A DNA stretch of 64,000 bases from Leptolyngbyaceae cyanobacterium JSC-12 (lineage in GTDB: Bacteria > Cyanobacteriota > Cyanobacteriia > Leptolyngbyales > Leptolyngbyaceae). Of this stretch, positions 9,501 through 21,219 are shown piece by piece (the first letter of the stretch is position 1; each line of letters starts with the position of its first letter). The DNA is taken from the NCBI GenBank assembly GCA_000309945.1, contig CM001633.1, forward strand, positions 1,014,723-1,078,722, written 5' to 3'. The translations under genes were made by a program, and so were the position numbers. The notes under the pieces were generated by a model. That model was given only the letters and a program-made list of their open reading frames with translations, was not told where the DNA came from and made no database searches.

Positions 9501-12500
9501 TCCTTGCGAAGTGTTTCAGTCCCGCGATCGGGATTTTGGGTTTTGCGCGGCAAGAGGATGCGATAAGCAGAGGTGAATATGAACGGTTTCAGTCCCGCGA
9601 TCGGGATTTTGGGTTTTGCGCGCGCAAAACCACACGTCTTTTTGAGTCAAATTTGCCAGGTCGTTTCAGTCCCGCGATCGGGATTTTGGGTTTTGCGCGA
9701 TCAAACGGAACTCGACAAATCTCGTACTCAATCCGCTGTTTCAGTCCCGCGATCGGGATTTTGGGTTTTGCGCGGATTTTTAATCAAGGAGGAAAAACTA
9801 ATGAAATCAGTGTTTCAGTCCCGCGATCGGGATTTTGGGTTTTGCGCGCCTCTAATTTCAGTTTCACACCCAAGCCACCCTGTTGTTTCAGTCCCGCGAT
9901 CGGGATTTTGGGTTTTGCGCGACTAAACAAAGGAGGAACGAATGATTGCAGTTTTGGTGTTTCAGTCCCGCGATCGGGATTTTGGGTTTTGCGCGGGTAT
10001 TTCCCCAGGTATCTCAAGGTGCGTTGCTTGTTTCAGTCCCGCGATCGGGATTTTGGGTTTTGCGCGCAACGGCCAGCCCGTTACAAGCTCTGTGATCGGT
10101 GCAGTTTCAGTCCCGCGATCGGGATTTTGGGTTTTGCGCGACAATATCGCCTCCGGACCCGTCTCCGTCTGCAAGTTTCAGTCCCGCGATCGGGATTTTG
10201 GGTTTTGCGCGTAAGGTAGAGTTGTTGGTTTACCAGCTACCCCAAAGTTTCAGTCCCGCGATCGGGATTTTGGGTTTTGCGCGTTGAGCTACTACGGCAG
10301 GCAACGACGGGAAACGGCAGTTTCAGTCCCGCGATCGGGATTTTGGGTTTTGCGCGTTTTGCCGGGTGCTAGCCCGTCCCTGCTCAGGGTCTAGCGTTTC
10401 AGTCCCGCGATCGGGATTTTGGGTTTTGCGCGCCAGGAAGAAAACGATTAATCCAGGCTTTCAACCTGTGGTTTCAGTCCCGCGATCGGGATTTTGGGTT
10501 TTGCGCGCTTGATCCGCGAGTATTAAATCTGCGTTGTCTTCCCTGTTTCAGTCCCGCGATCGGGATTTTGGGTTTTGCGCGCCTTTTTGCTCAGACGGCA
10601 CAGAAGCGATCGCGGGAGGTTTCAGTCCCGCGATCGGGATTTTGGGTTTTGCGCGTGTGCACGCAACCTATTTCACCGCTGAAAATGGTTGGTTTCAGTC
10701 CCGCGATCGGGATTTTGGGTTTTGCGCGTCCATAACCTGACCCATCGTCAGAACCTTCGTCATGGTTTCAGTCCCGCGATCGGGATTTTGGGTTTTGCGC
10801 GGGGTCGGGATATGGCGATGGCTCTGGATCGAGTTATGTTTCAGTCCCGCGATCGGGATTTTGGGTTTTGCGCGTGTTCTGGTTCTGGTTCTGGTTCGTT
10901 GTCAGCCGCGTTTCAGTCCCGCGATCGGGATTTTGGGTTTTGCGCGCGCTTTGCTTGCTCTTCGGTCTTCAGCTTGCTAGGGTTTCAGTCCCGCGATCGG
11001 GATTTTGGGTTTTGCGCGTTTCTTTTCGGCTTCCGCTGCTATCAAGGCTTCTGGTGTGTTTCAGTCCCGCGATCGGGATTTTGGGTTTTGCGCGGGGAAC
11101 TTCCATCGACACAGAAATCAGGGCATACCAGTTTCAGTCCCGCGATCGGGATTTTGGGTTTTGCGCGCAACCAGCAGTTATGCAATGCCGTGCTAGCAAG
11201 CTTAGGTTTCAGTCCCGCGATCGGGATTTTGGGTTTTGCGCGAAATATAAATCTTGAGTTTGCCATTGATGATCTCGTTTCAGTCCCGCGATCGGGATTT
11301 TGGGTTTTGCGCGGAAATGGCGACAATTATTGAAAACGGTTTTCAAGCCGTTTCAGTCCCGCGATCGGGATTTTGGGTTTTGCGCGAGGTTGAATCGCCT
11401 CACCGCTCGATCCAGTAAGGGATGTTTCAGTCCCGCGATCGGGATTTTGGGTTTTGCGCGAACTACACAGTTATAGTACACCCGTCCGGATTTGTGTTTC
11501 AGTCCCGCGATCGGGATTTTGGGTTTTGCGCGTGGGGAGTATTGCGAGCAAATTGACGCGCAATCTCGCGTTTCAGTCCCGCGATCGGGATTTTGGGTTT
11601 TGCGCGATGACGGCTACGGGAACGTTTATACCGATTATTTCAGGTTTCAGTCCCGCGATCGGGATTTTGGGTTTTGCGCGGTGGGGACATCCTGTCACCA
11701 GCGGCATTCCCTCAGTGGTTTCAGTCCCGCGATCGGGATTTTGGGTTTTGCGCGTCCCCAGGTAAGCGATCGCCCGCTGGCGCGACGGGTGGTTTCAGTC
11801 CCGCGATCGGGATTTTGGGTTTTGCGCGTTTCCGCGGCCACTTTCTCGCACACATACTCGCCAGTTTCAGTCCCGCGATCGGGATTTTGGGTTTTGCGCG
11901 TTCAGGATCTTTTTTGTCAGTGTTTAATTAATTAATTGGTTTCAGTCCCGCGATCGGGATTTTGGGTTTTGCGCGTTGAGAGATAGCCTGCGCTGCCAAG
12001 TTGAAAACTTCGTTTCAGTCCCGCGATCGGGATTTTGGGTTTTGCGCGATTCAAGGCTCCATGCAGACAGACACTATAACAGCGTGTTTCAGTCCCGCGA
12101 TCGGGATTTTGGGTTTTGCGCGCTTCTGCCCTGAGCGGGCTAACTAATGAAACAATAGTTTCAGTCCCGCGATCGGGATTTTGGGTTTTGCGCGACAGCG
12201 GATTCAACTGGACCGCGATCGCCCACAGTTGCAGTTTCAGTCCCGCGATCGGGATTTTGGGTTTTGCGCGCTGCTAGATTCCGCTGGACGTATGCCGACG
12301 AGATCCTATCGGTGTTTCAGTCCCGCGATCGGGATTTTGGGTTTTGCGCGAACTTTCGCCCCTCAATCCGATCCGGCAGGCTGTAGGTTTCAGTCCCGCG
12401 ATCGGGATTTTGGGTTTTGCGCGGTGCCCATCTACGAAACGTTGATCATTTTCCAAAAAGGTTTCAGTCCCGCGATCGGGATTTTGGGTTTTGCGCGGCA

Positions 12501-15500
12501 ACGGACTGCGCTGCCTGCTTGTTCCCCTCGATAGTTTCAGTCCCGCGATCGGGATTTTGGGTTTTGCGCGTAAGTCGCTCGATGCATTGTCCCTCCTTAA
12601 TAGCCAGTTTCAGTCCCGCGATCGGGATTTTGGGTTTTGCGCGGGTTGGAGGTGCCGCCAACCCTGGAACCCATCTCCAGTTTCAGTCCCGCGATCGGGA
12701 TTTTGGGTTTTGCGCGCGCTCGACTAATCGCCCTGGCGAGTTTCCGATTCTTGTTTCAGTCCCGCGATCGGGATTTTGGGTTTTGCGCGAGTAGAAATCC
12801 CAGCAACAGAGGATTCAGCGCTTGGTTTCAGTCCCGCGATCGGGATTTTGGGTTTTGCGCGATAACCTGTTCGCAGGAGGTGAACCCGGCACAGCCAAGT
12901 TTCAGTCCCGCGATCGGGATTTTGGGTTTTGCGCGGTACTAGATGGCTGTGGAATCATTGCTTGTCTGTCATGTTTCAGTCCCGCGATCGGGATTTTGGG
13001 TTTTGCGCGGAAGGGTATCGCCAACAGCGAAATAACAGGAGCTAAGTTTCAGTCCCGCGATCGGGATTTTGGGTTTTGCGCGCTGAATCGTTCCCCAGTG
13101 GAATGCCTTGCCCTGGTCGAGTTTCAGTCCCGCGATCGGGATTTTGGGTTTTGCGCGAACCTGTTCGCAGGAGGTGAACCCGGCACAGCCAAGTTTCAGT
13201 CCCGCGATCGGGATTTTGGGTTTTGCGCGAGTTTTGAGGGGTTTGGCGACCACACTCAAGACCAGTTTCAGTCCCGCGATCGGGATTTTGGGTTTTGCGC
13301 GGCAAAAAGGTCGAAAGGACGGGATATTTCAACGGAGTGTTTCAGTCCCGCGATCGGGATTTTGGGTTTTGCGCGTCGTGTCACTGGCGATGAAAAAAGT
13401 TTCGAGGTCAGGTTTCAGTCCCGCGATCGGGATTTTGGGTTTTGCGCGCGCGTTCTGCGGTGCGCTTATCACGGACCCGCTGCTGGTTTCAGTCCCGCGA
13501 TCGGGATTTTGGGTTTTGCGCGTTCTCTGTAGGCAAGGTGTAGACAGTTGCCAACGCCCCGTTTCAGTCCCGCGATCGGGATTTTGGGTTTTGCGCGTAG
13601 CCGATTTGATGGCCGCCAGGAAGCTCAACTACCGTGTTTCAGTCCCGCGATCGGGATTTTGGGTTTTGCGCGTGCCCCTAGCTCAAACTCGAAAACAGCG
13701 CTTAGACCAGTTTCAGTCCCGCGATCGGGATTTTGGGTTTTGCGCGACTGCTCTAATTTCCATCCTTTTACCCTTGCTTTCATGTTTCAGTCCCGCGATC
13801 GGGATTTTGGGTTTTGCGCGAATTGAAAAGCTGCGCTGGTCTGGGCGTGGCGGCTGGTTTCAGTCCCGCGATCGGGATTTTGGGTTTTGCGCGTCTGCCG
13901 CTAGGGAAATTCCGGCTCTCGAAAAACTAGCGTTTCAGTCCCGCGATCGGGATTTTGGGTTTTGCGCGCTGCACCCAACGCTGGAAGCACAAACCCATAC
14001 TCGAGTTTCAGTCCCGCGATCGGGATTTTGGGTTTTGCGCGAAATCCTAGCCGCGTGTATCGTTTCAGTCCTGCGTTTGTTTCAGTCCCGCGATCGGGAT
14101 TTTGGGTTTTGCGCGTCAAATTGCGGAACTACCGCAATTGTATCTACTGGTCCGTTTCAGTCCCGCGATCGGGATTTTGGGTTTTGCGCGTTGATTAATC
14201 CGCGCTGGTTACTGGCTCTGGCTCTTTCGTTTCAGTCCCGCGATCGGGATTTTGGGTTTTGCGCGCTTGCTCAAGGGAACCTCAAAGTTTTGAGATTCAA
14301 TAGTTTCAGTCCCGCGATCGGGATTTTGGGTTTTGCGCGTCTTGTTGCGTTTTGCCGTTGGGAACACCATGCTCACAAGTTTCAGTCCCGCGATCGGGAT
14401 TTTGGGTTTTGCGCGTTTTCTTCGGCTTCGGAACGGTAAGCAGCAAGAAGTTTCAGTCCCGCGATCGGGATTTTGGGTTTTGCGCGGAATCGTTTCCGAA
14501 ACGGACTTGAGTTTCTGAACTTGGGTTTCAGTCCCGCGATCGGGATTTTGGGTTTTGCGCGTTTGGATACAACGCTAGCTCTTAACAGCAAGCCAGGTTT
14601 CAGTCCCGCGATCGGGATTTTGGGTTTTGCGCGTTTAGCTCCTTCTTGCCGATCAGCGATCGCTCAACCTGGCGCGTTTCAGTCCCGCGATCGGGATTTT
14701 GGGTTTTGCGCGCTTTCAACCGTGGAAGTGCAACTTGTTAAAGGGTTGTTTCAGTCCCGCGATCGGGATTTTGGGTTTTGCGCGCACTCTGTTCACGGCT
14801 CATCTAATTTTGCCATTCCCCGTTTCAGTCCCGCGATCGGGATTTTGGGTTTTGCGCGCCTGCCCACTACTGGGACTACCAGGAGCGGTGGGAGGTTTCA
14901 GTCCCGCGATCGGGATTTTGGGTTTTGCGCGATTAGCAACCGTCGCCATAGCCAAAGCCATCGCCAGTTTCAGTCCCGCGATCGGGATTTTGGGTTTTGC
15001 GCGTTGAGAAAGCGGAATCGACCGCTAAGCCAGATTTTGAGTTTCAGTCCCGCGATCGGGATTTTGGGTTTTGCGCGTTGCTCCTTGCAAGTAAGAGTGC
15101 GGAAAACTGGCTTAGTTTCAGTCCCGCGATCGGGATTTTGGGTTTTGCGCGTACCGGGACTGAAAATCAGTTAATAGCTCCAATAATGTTTCAGTCCCGC
15201 GATCGGGATTTTGGGTTTTGCGCGCAGCGGGGTTTCGTCCCGATCCGCGTCAGAGGAAAGGGTTTCAGTCCCGCGATCGGGATTTTGGGTTTTGCGCGAT
15301 TGTATATGCAATCTTCAGCTGACATTGTATATTCAAGTTTCAGTCCCGCGATCGGGATTTTGGGTTTTGCGCGTCCCGATTCCAGCAGACTTTCAAGGGG
15401 AGCGTTCCGTTTCAGTCCCGCGATCGGGATTTTGGGTTTTGCGCGTTTAGAGATGTGCGGCACGGTCGTCCGAGGCGAGTTTCAGTCCCGCGATCGGGAT

Positions 15501-18500
15501 TTTGGGTTTTGCGCGTTCTACGAAAATCGGCATAGGTCAAAGAGGGAGAGGGAGGTTTCAGTCCCGCGATCGGGATTTTGGGTTTTGCGCGTGAGAGCTT
15601 TGCCCAATCACGGTGGGGCTGATGCTTGTTTCAGTCCCGCGATCGGGATTTTGGGTTTTGCGCGTTGGCAACCGCTATCTGCTGGCTTGAGACGTCGATT
15701 GTTTCAGTCCCGCGATCGGGATTTTGGGTTTTGCGCGCGTAATCCCAGGAAGTTCGTAGTGACCGCAAGCACGTTTCAGTCCCGCGATCGGGATTTTGGG
15801 TTTTGCGCGGCTGCCAGAAAGCTGGATTACAAGTCCCTTGCTGCGTTTCAGTCCCGCGATCGGGATTTTGGGTTTTGCGCGTCTCCTGTCAGGGGTTGAT
15901 ATGAGCGCTGGCTGCAGTTTCAGTCCCGCGATCGGGATTTTGGGTTTTGCGCGATTTGGCACCCGGCACCCCCGGCGTTAGCTCTGTGGTTTCAGTCCCG
16001 CGATCGGGATTTTGGGTTTTGCGCGTACTCGCCTAGAAGCTGGGTCTGTTTGTGTGATCTGTGGTTTCAGTCCCGCGATCGGGATTTTGGGTTTTGCGCG
16101 CTGGACAAAGCCTTCGAAGTTGCTCTTGAGAAGCGAGTAGTTTCAGTCCCGCGATCGGGATTTTGGGTTTTGCGCGAATCCAGGCGCTGAAAACAATTAC
16201 AGCCATAATCAGTTTCAGTCCCGCGATCGGGATTTTGGGTTTTGCGCGCTATGCCTCCGATCCCTTCCGCCAGGAATACCTAGATTGTTTCAGTCCCGCG
16301 ATCGGGATTTTGGGTTTTGCGCGTCCGGATCCATGCCCATCGCCGTAGGAGCACCCATGGCCGTAGGTTTCAGTCCCGCGATCGGGATTTTGGGTTTTGC
16401 GCGACCCCAAAAAAAATAAAGGTATAGAGCAATAAATGCTCGTTTCAGTCCCGCGATCGGGATTTTGGGTTTTGCGCGCACTGAACTCCTAAGTACTTAT
16501 GCATCTGAATGGACGTTTCAGTCCCGCGATCGGGATTTTGGGTTTTGCGCGTCTAGAGCATTCAGCCAGGTTAGTGATTCGTTAGAGGTTTCAGTCCCGC
16601 GATCGGGATTTTGGGTTTTGCGCGCCGATGATAGAGGAGATATTCACCCCAGATGCCAAGTGTTTCAGTCCCGCGATCGGGATTTTGGGTTTTGCGCGTG
16701 GGAATAATTTTTGCCATGTCCTTTGAGTTGATTGTTTCAGTCCCGCGATCGGGATTTTGGGTTTTGCGCGGATCGCGCTGTCTGCAATATCAGCGGTTGT
16801 GACGGGTTTCAGTCCCGCGATCGGGATTTTGGGTTTTGCGCGTCTTGAGAGTGTAAAAGCGTAAAGTCTAAAAAACAGTTTCAGTCCCGCGATCGGGATT
16901 TTGGGTTTTGCGCGGTCCAGCCAGTTTTCGATATCCAACCCGCCTTCGTCAGTTTCAGTCCCGCGATCGGGATTTTGGGTTTTGCGCGAACTCATTTGGG
17001 TTCATGCCTTGTGTCGAGGTGCTCGTTTCAGTCCCGCGATCGGGATTTTGGGTTTTGCGCGCTTTTCAGCTCACCGACGATTGGCAAGGTGCTTTCCACT
17101 GATGGTTTCAGTCCCGCGATCGGGATTTTGGGTTTTGCGCGCTGGGTACTTCCCCGCCCAGTGGTAGCCCGCCAATCACCCGTTTCAGTCCCGCGATCGG
17201 GATTTTGGGTTTTGCGCGCCGATCCCGGAAGCGATCGAGGCCAACTTCAACAGCTGAAGGTTTCAGTCCCGCGATCGGGATTTTGGGTTTTGCGCGATCA
17301 AAGTCTCTGCTCCGGCAGAAATCTGGGCGCAGTTTCAGTCCCGCGATCGGGATTTTGGGTTTTGCGCGGTAGGGTTGATTATCTGCCTCCAACTGGTTCA
17401 GGGTAGTTTCAGTCCCGCGATCGGGATTTTGGGTTTTGCGCGGAATCCTTAGATTATGGAAACCAATTCTCCCCAGCCCGTTTCAGTCCCGCGATCGGGA
17501 TTTTGGGTTTTGCGCGCTTGAAAAAACTAGGTTTGCTTAAAAGTTAGGCACGTTTCAGTCCCGCGATCGGGATTTTGGGTTTTGCGCGCATCCCCTGAGC
17601 CAGCAGCGAGGGATGGTTGGGCGGGTTTCAGTCCCGCGATCGGGATTTTGGGTTTTGCGCGCCGATCCAGGAAATTCTTGCGAATATCTCCCTGATCGTT
17701 TCAGTCCCGCGATCGGGATTTTGGGTTTTGCGCGAAGCTAAAAAACAACCTACCTTCACGGATCGACGTGGAGTTTCAGTCCCGCGATCGGGATTTTGGG
17801 TTTTGCGCGTTTACCTCACTAGGGCTGACGATATCTCCTGTCTCGTTTCAGTCCCGCGATCGGGATTTTGGGTTTTGCGCGGCGGGACTGAAACATCGTT
17901 GCTGATTGAATCGTCGCGCAAGTTTCAGTCCCGCGATCGGGATTTTGGGTTTTGCGCGAATCCTGACCACCGAGGTTATCGACGTGCTTGGGATGCATGT
18001 TTCAGTCCCGCGATCGGGATTTTGGGTTTTGCGCGATAGGTAAACAGCGCTTCCCGTTTTTCACGGGCAGTGTTTCAGTCCCGCGATCGGGATTTTGGGT
18101 TTTGCGCGTAAATGTCATCGGGGTAGTTCCTGCGTTACCCTCCGTGTTTCAGTCCCGCGATCGGGATTTTGGGTTTTGCGCGTAGCCGATCCGATTGATA
18201 TCGTCAACCAGATCGGCTAATTTGTTTCAGTCCCGCGATCGGGATTTTGGGTTTTGCGCGCCTGCGTTACCCTCCGTCACGACTGGGGAGTTGTCGTTTC
18301 AGTCCCGCGATCGGGATTTTGGGTTTTGCGCGATTCCCAGCAACGTGCATTCCCTGGTGCTGGGCGTAGTTTCAGTCCCGCGATCGGGATTTTGGGTTTT
18401 GCGCGTCAGGCTTTGGCTATGGTGATGGCTCAGGCTACGAGGTTTCAGTCCCGCGATCGGGATTTTGGGTTTTGCGCGAGGCTGAGGACGCCAAACCTAG

Positions 18501-21219
18501 AGCGTCCGGACGGCGTTTCAGTCCCGCGATCGGGATTTTGGGTTTTGCGCGCTGCGAGAACAGCGGCAGTCCGCGCAGGCTTTGCATGTTTCAGTCCCGC
18601 GATCGGGATTTTGGGTTTTGCGCGCTCGATCCCAGACTGGGTGTAGCCTGCTCCTGGGATGTTTCAGTCCCGCGATCGGGATTTTGGGTTTTGCGCGCCT
18701 TCGACTGCCACCCTTCAGGATGCAGAGCGGGCAGTTTCAGTCCCGCGATCGGGATTTTGGGTTTTGCGCGATTCCGCCCCACTCTTCACCATATCCACAC
18801 CCATTAGTTTCAGTCCCGCGATCGGGATTTTGGGTTTTGCGCGTTCTCACGTGGTATACGCGGGAATCGAAGATCGGGGAGTTTCAGTCCCGCGATCGGG
18901 ATTTTGGGTTTTGCGCGGGGTACGGAGATGGCTTTGAAGAATGTTTTGCAGACGTTTCAGTCCCGCGATCGGGATTTTGGGTTTTGCGCGAAGCCCCAGC
19001 CCGAACCGACGTGCGGACAGTGCAGGGTTTCAGTCCCGCGATCGGGATTTTGGGTTTTGCGCGACGCAGTTCCCACGGGGGATGCCGCGCTGCTGGAGCA
19101 CCGGAGTTTCAGTCCCGCGATCGGGATTTTGGGTTTTGCGCGCTGGGCGAGATACGCGCTTTGGCTATTGGGGGGCGATTCTTGTTTCAGTCCCGCGATC
19201 GGGATTTTGGGTTTTGCGCGCTTTGCAGAGTTGCAACAATCCATCGAGGTCACAGCCGTTTCAGTCCCGCGATCGGGATTTTGGGTTTTGCGCGAAGGTG
19301 TGTTGCTGTGGGGAACGTCGCATGGTAGGGTTTCAGTCCCGCGATCGGGATTTTGGGTTTTGCGCGACAACTTTCGTTCCTTCTGACATTCCGGCATCTG
19401 TAGTTTCAGTCCCGCGATCGGGATTTTGGGTTTTGCGCGCCCTTTAATCCGAATGAAGTTGAGTGGATTGGTACTCAAGTTTCAGTCCCGCGATCGGGAT
19501 TTTGGGTTTTGCGCGGCGCGATCGCACCGGGTGAGCAGGATCAGCCAGGGCGTTTCAGTCCCGCGATCGGGATTTTGGGTTTTGCGCGAAATCGTCGCGT
19601 CAAACGCACCGGTGCCTACTGCCAGTTTCAGTCCCGCGATCGGGATTTTGGGTTTTGCGCGCACCAGTGGCGATACTGTACGTCAAAAAATGACATAGTT
19701 TCAGTCCCGCGATCGGGATTTTGGGTTTTGCGCGCCGGCGTTACCTATGGCACGGACACCAACCCAAACGTTTCAGTCCCGCGATCGGGATTTTGGGTTT
19801 TGCGCGGTCGGGAAGCCTGTCTACGAAGTCGAGCCAGAAATGAGTTTCAGTCCCGCGATCGGGATTTTGGGTTTTGCGCGTGTCGTGCTGTTTGTTCCAG
19901 TCGGTTCCGAGCCGGTTCGTTTCAGTCCCGCGATCGGGATTTTGGGTTTTGCGCGCGGAGCGATCCGGGCATTCACAAGGGAGCCAAATATGAAGTTTCA
20001 GTCCCGCGATCGGGATTTTGGGTTTTGCGCGTTTCCTCCACTGAGCCATAACACACCGCCATCTGGCAAGTTTCAGTCCCGCGATCGGGATTTTGGGTTT
20101 TGCGCGCTATGGCACGGACACCAACCCAAACGCTGGCGCAAGTTTCAGTCCCGCGATCGGGATTTTGGGTTTTGCGCGTCGGAGTATGGGCGCTTTCTCC
20201 AGCGCGTGAGCTGGTTCGTTTCAGTCCCGCGATCGGGATTTTGGGTTTTGCGCGCGAATCCGCCCACGGCTATGGCGACGGCTTTTATGGGTTTCAGTCC
20301 CGCGATCGGGATTTTGGGTTTTGCGCGGTGGGAACCGGGACTGGGCAAGGACAACAGGGCTGGTTTCAGTCCCGCGATCGGGATTTTGGGTTTTGCGCGT
20401 CCCTGACCCTGAATATCCAACGGCACCAGAGGAAGGTTTCAGTCCCGCGATCGGGATTTTGGGTTTTGCGCGGGAGTTTGGCTACCCCACTGCATTGTCT
20501 ATTGGTTCGTTTCAGTCCCGCGATCGGGATTTTGGGTTTTGCGCGAGATGGCTAGACCTGTTTTGAACGTGTACCAATGGTTTCAGTCCCGCGATCGGGA
20601 TTTTGGGTTTTGCGCGCCCAGAAATTTCTTGCTTTGTCGCTCAAACTAGAGAGTGTTTCAGTCCCGCGATCGGGATTTTGGGTTTTGCGCGCCGTCGGCG
20701 CAGGGTTCCAGGAGGTAATCGTTTCGGGCTGGTTTCAGTCCCGCGATCGGGATTTTGGGTTTTGCGCGATCTGTAAATTTTGCTGCAAGCATTGCCAACC
20801 GAGCGTTTCAGTCCCGCGATCGGGATTTTGGGTTTTGCGCGACTGTCTCATCCATGAGCGTGTTAAAACTCATGTTTGGACGTTTCAGTCCCGCGATCGG
20901 GATTTTGGGTTTTGCGCGTACCACTACTTCAGGCGGAAGTGGTGACACCGGTGTGTTTCAGTCCCGCGATCGGGATTTTGGGTTTTGCGCGCTGCACCGG
21001 AATTACCAGAAAACCGTTATTGAATAAGGAAGGTTTCAGTCCCGCGATCGGGATTTTGGGTTTTGCGCGCCTGCCCAATTCGATCTTCAGATGGATTTTT
21101 GCCCAGATAGTTTCAGTCCCGCGATCGGGATTTTGGGTTTTGCGCGTACAGATTCGGATCGTAGGGGAGTTTTCTTCGGGTAGTTTCAGTCCCGCGATCG
21201 GGATTTTGGGTTTTGCGCG
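6565..21219 (-). CRISPR. Type I-D CRISPR array, about 199 repeats
   Basis: I counted 199 copies of a 37-base repeat, the first at 6565-6601 and the last at 21183-21219, with 198 spacers mostly 34-40 bases (up to 44). On the plus strand each repeat begins GTTTCAGTCCCGCGATCGGG and ends GGGTTTTGCGCG. The complement ends GCGGGACTGAAAC, like known cyanobacterial I-D repeats, with a TCCCG/CGGGA hairpin and an ACTGAAAC handle. Transcription is therefore inferred right to left, away from cas2. I noticed no variant repeats. Unusual spacers include duplicates (12862, 13158), overlapping pairs (18109/18261, 19735/20107) and repeat-containing ones (14042, 15152, 17882). Protein-like readings across this region are artefacts of a repeat that is open in several frames. 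Confidence 0.98.

Noticed and set aside
6565-21219. Long protein-like frames through the array, with recurring peptides such as SVPRSGFWVLR and FSPAIGILGFAR.
   Set aside because: They are translations of the 37-base repeat, which is open in several frames on both strands. They have no ribosome-binding sites, and the repeat/spacer structure explains them fully.
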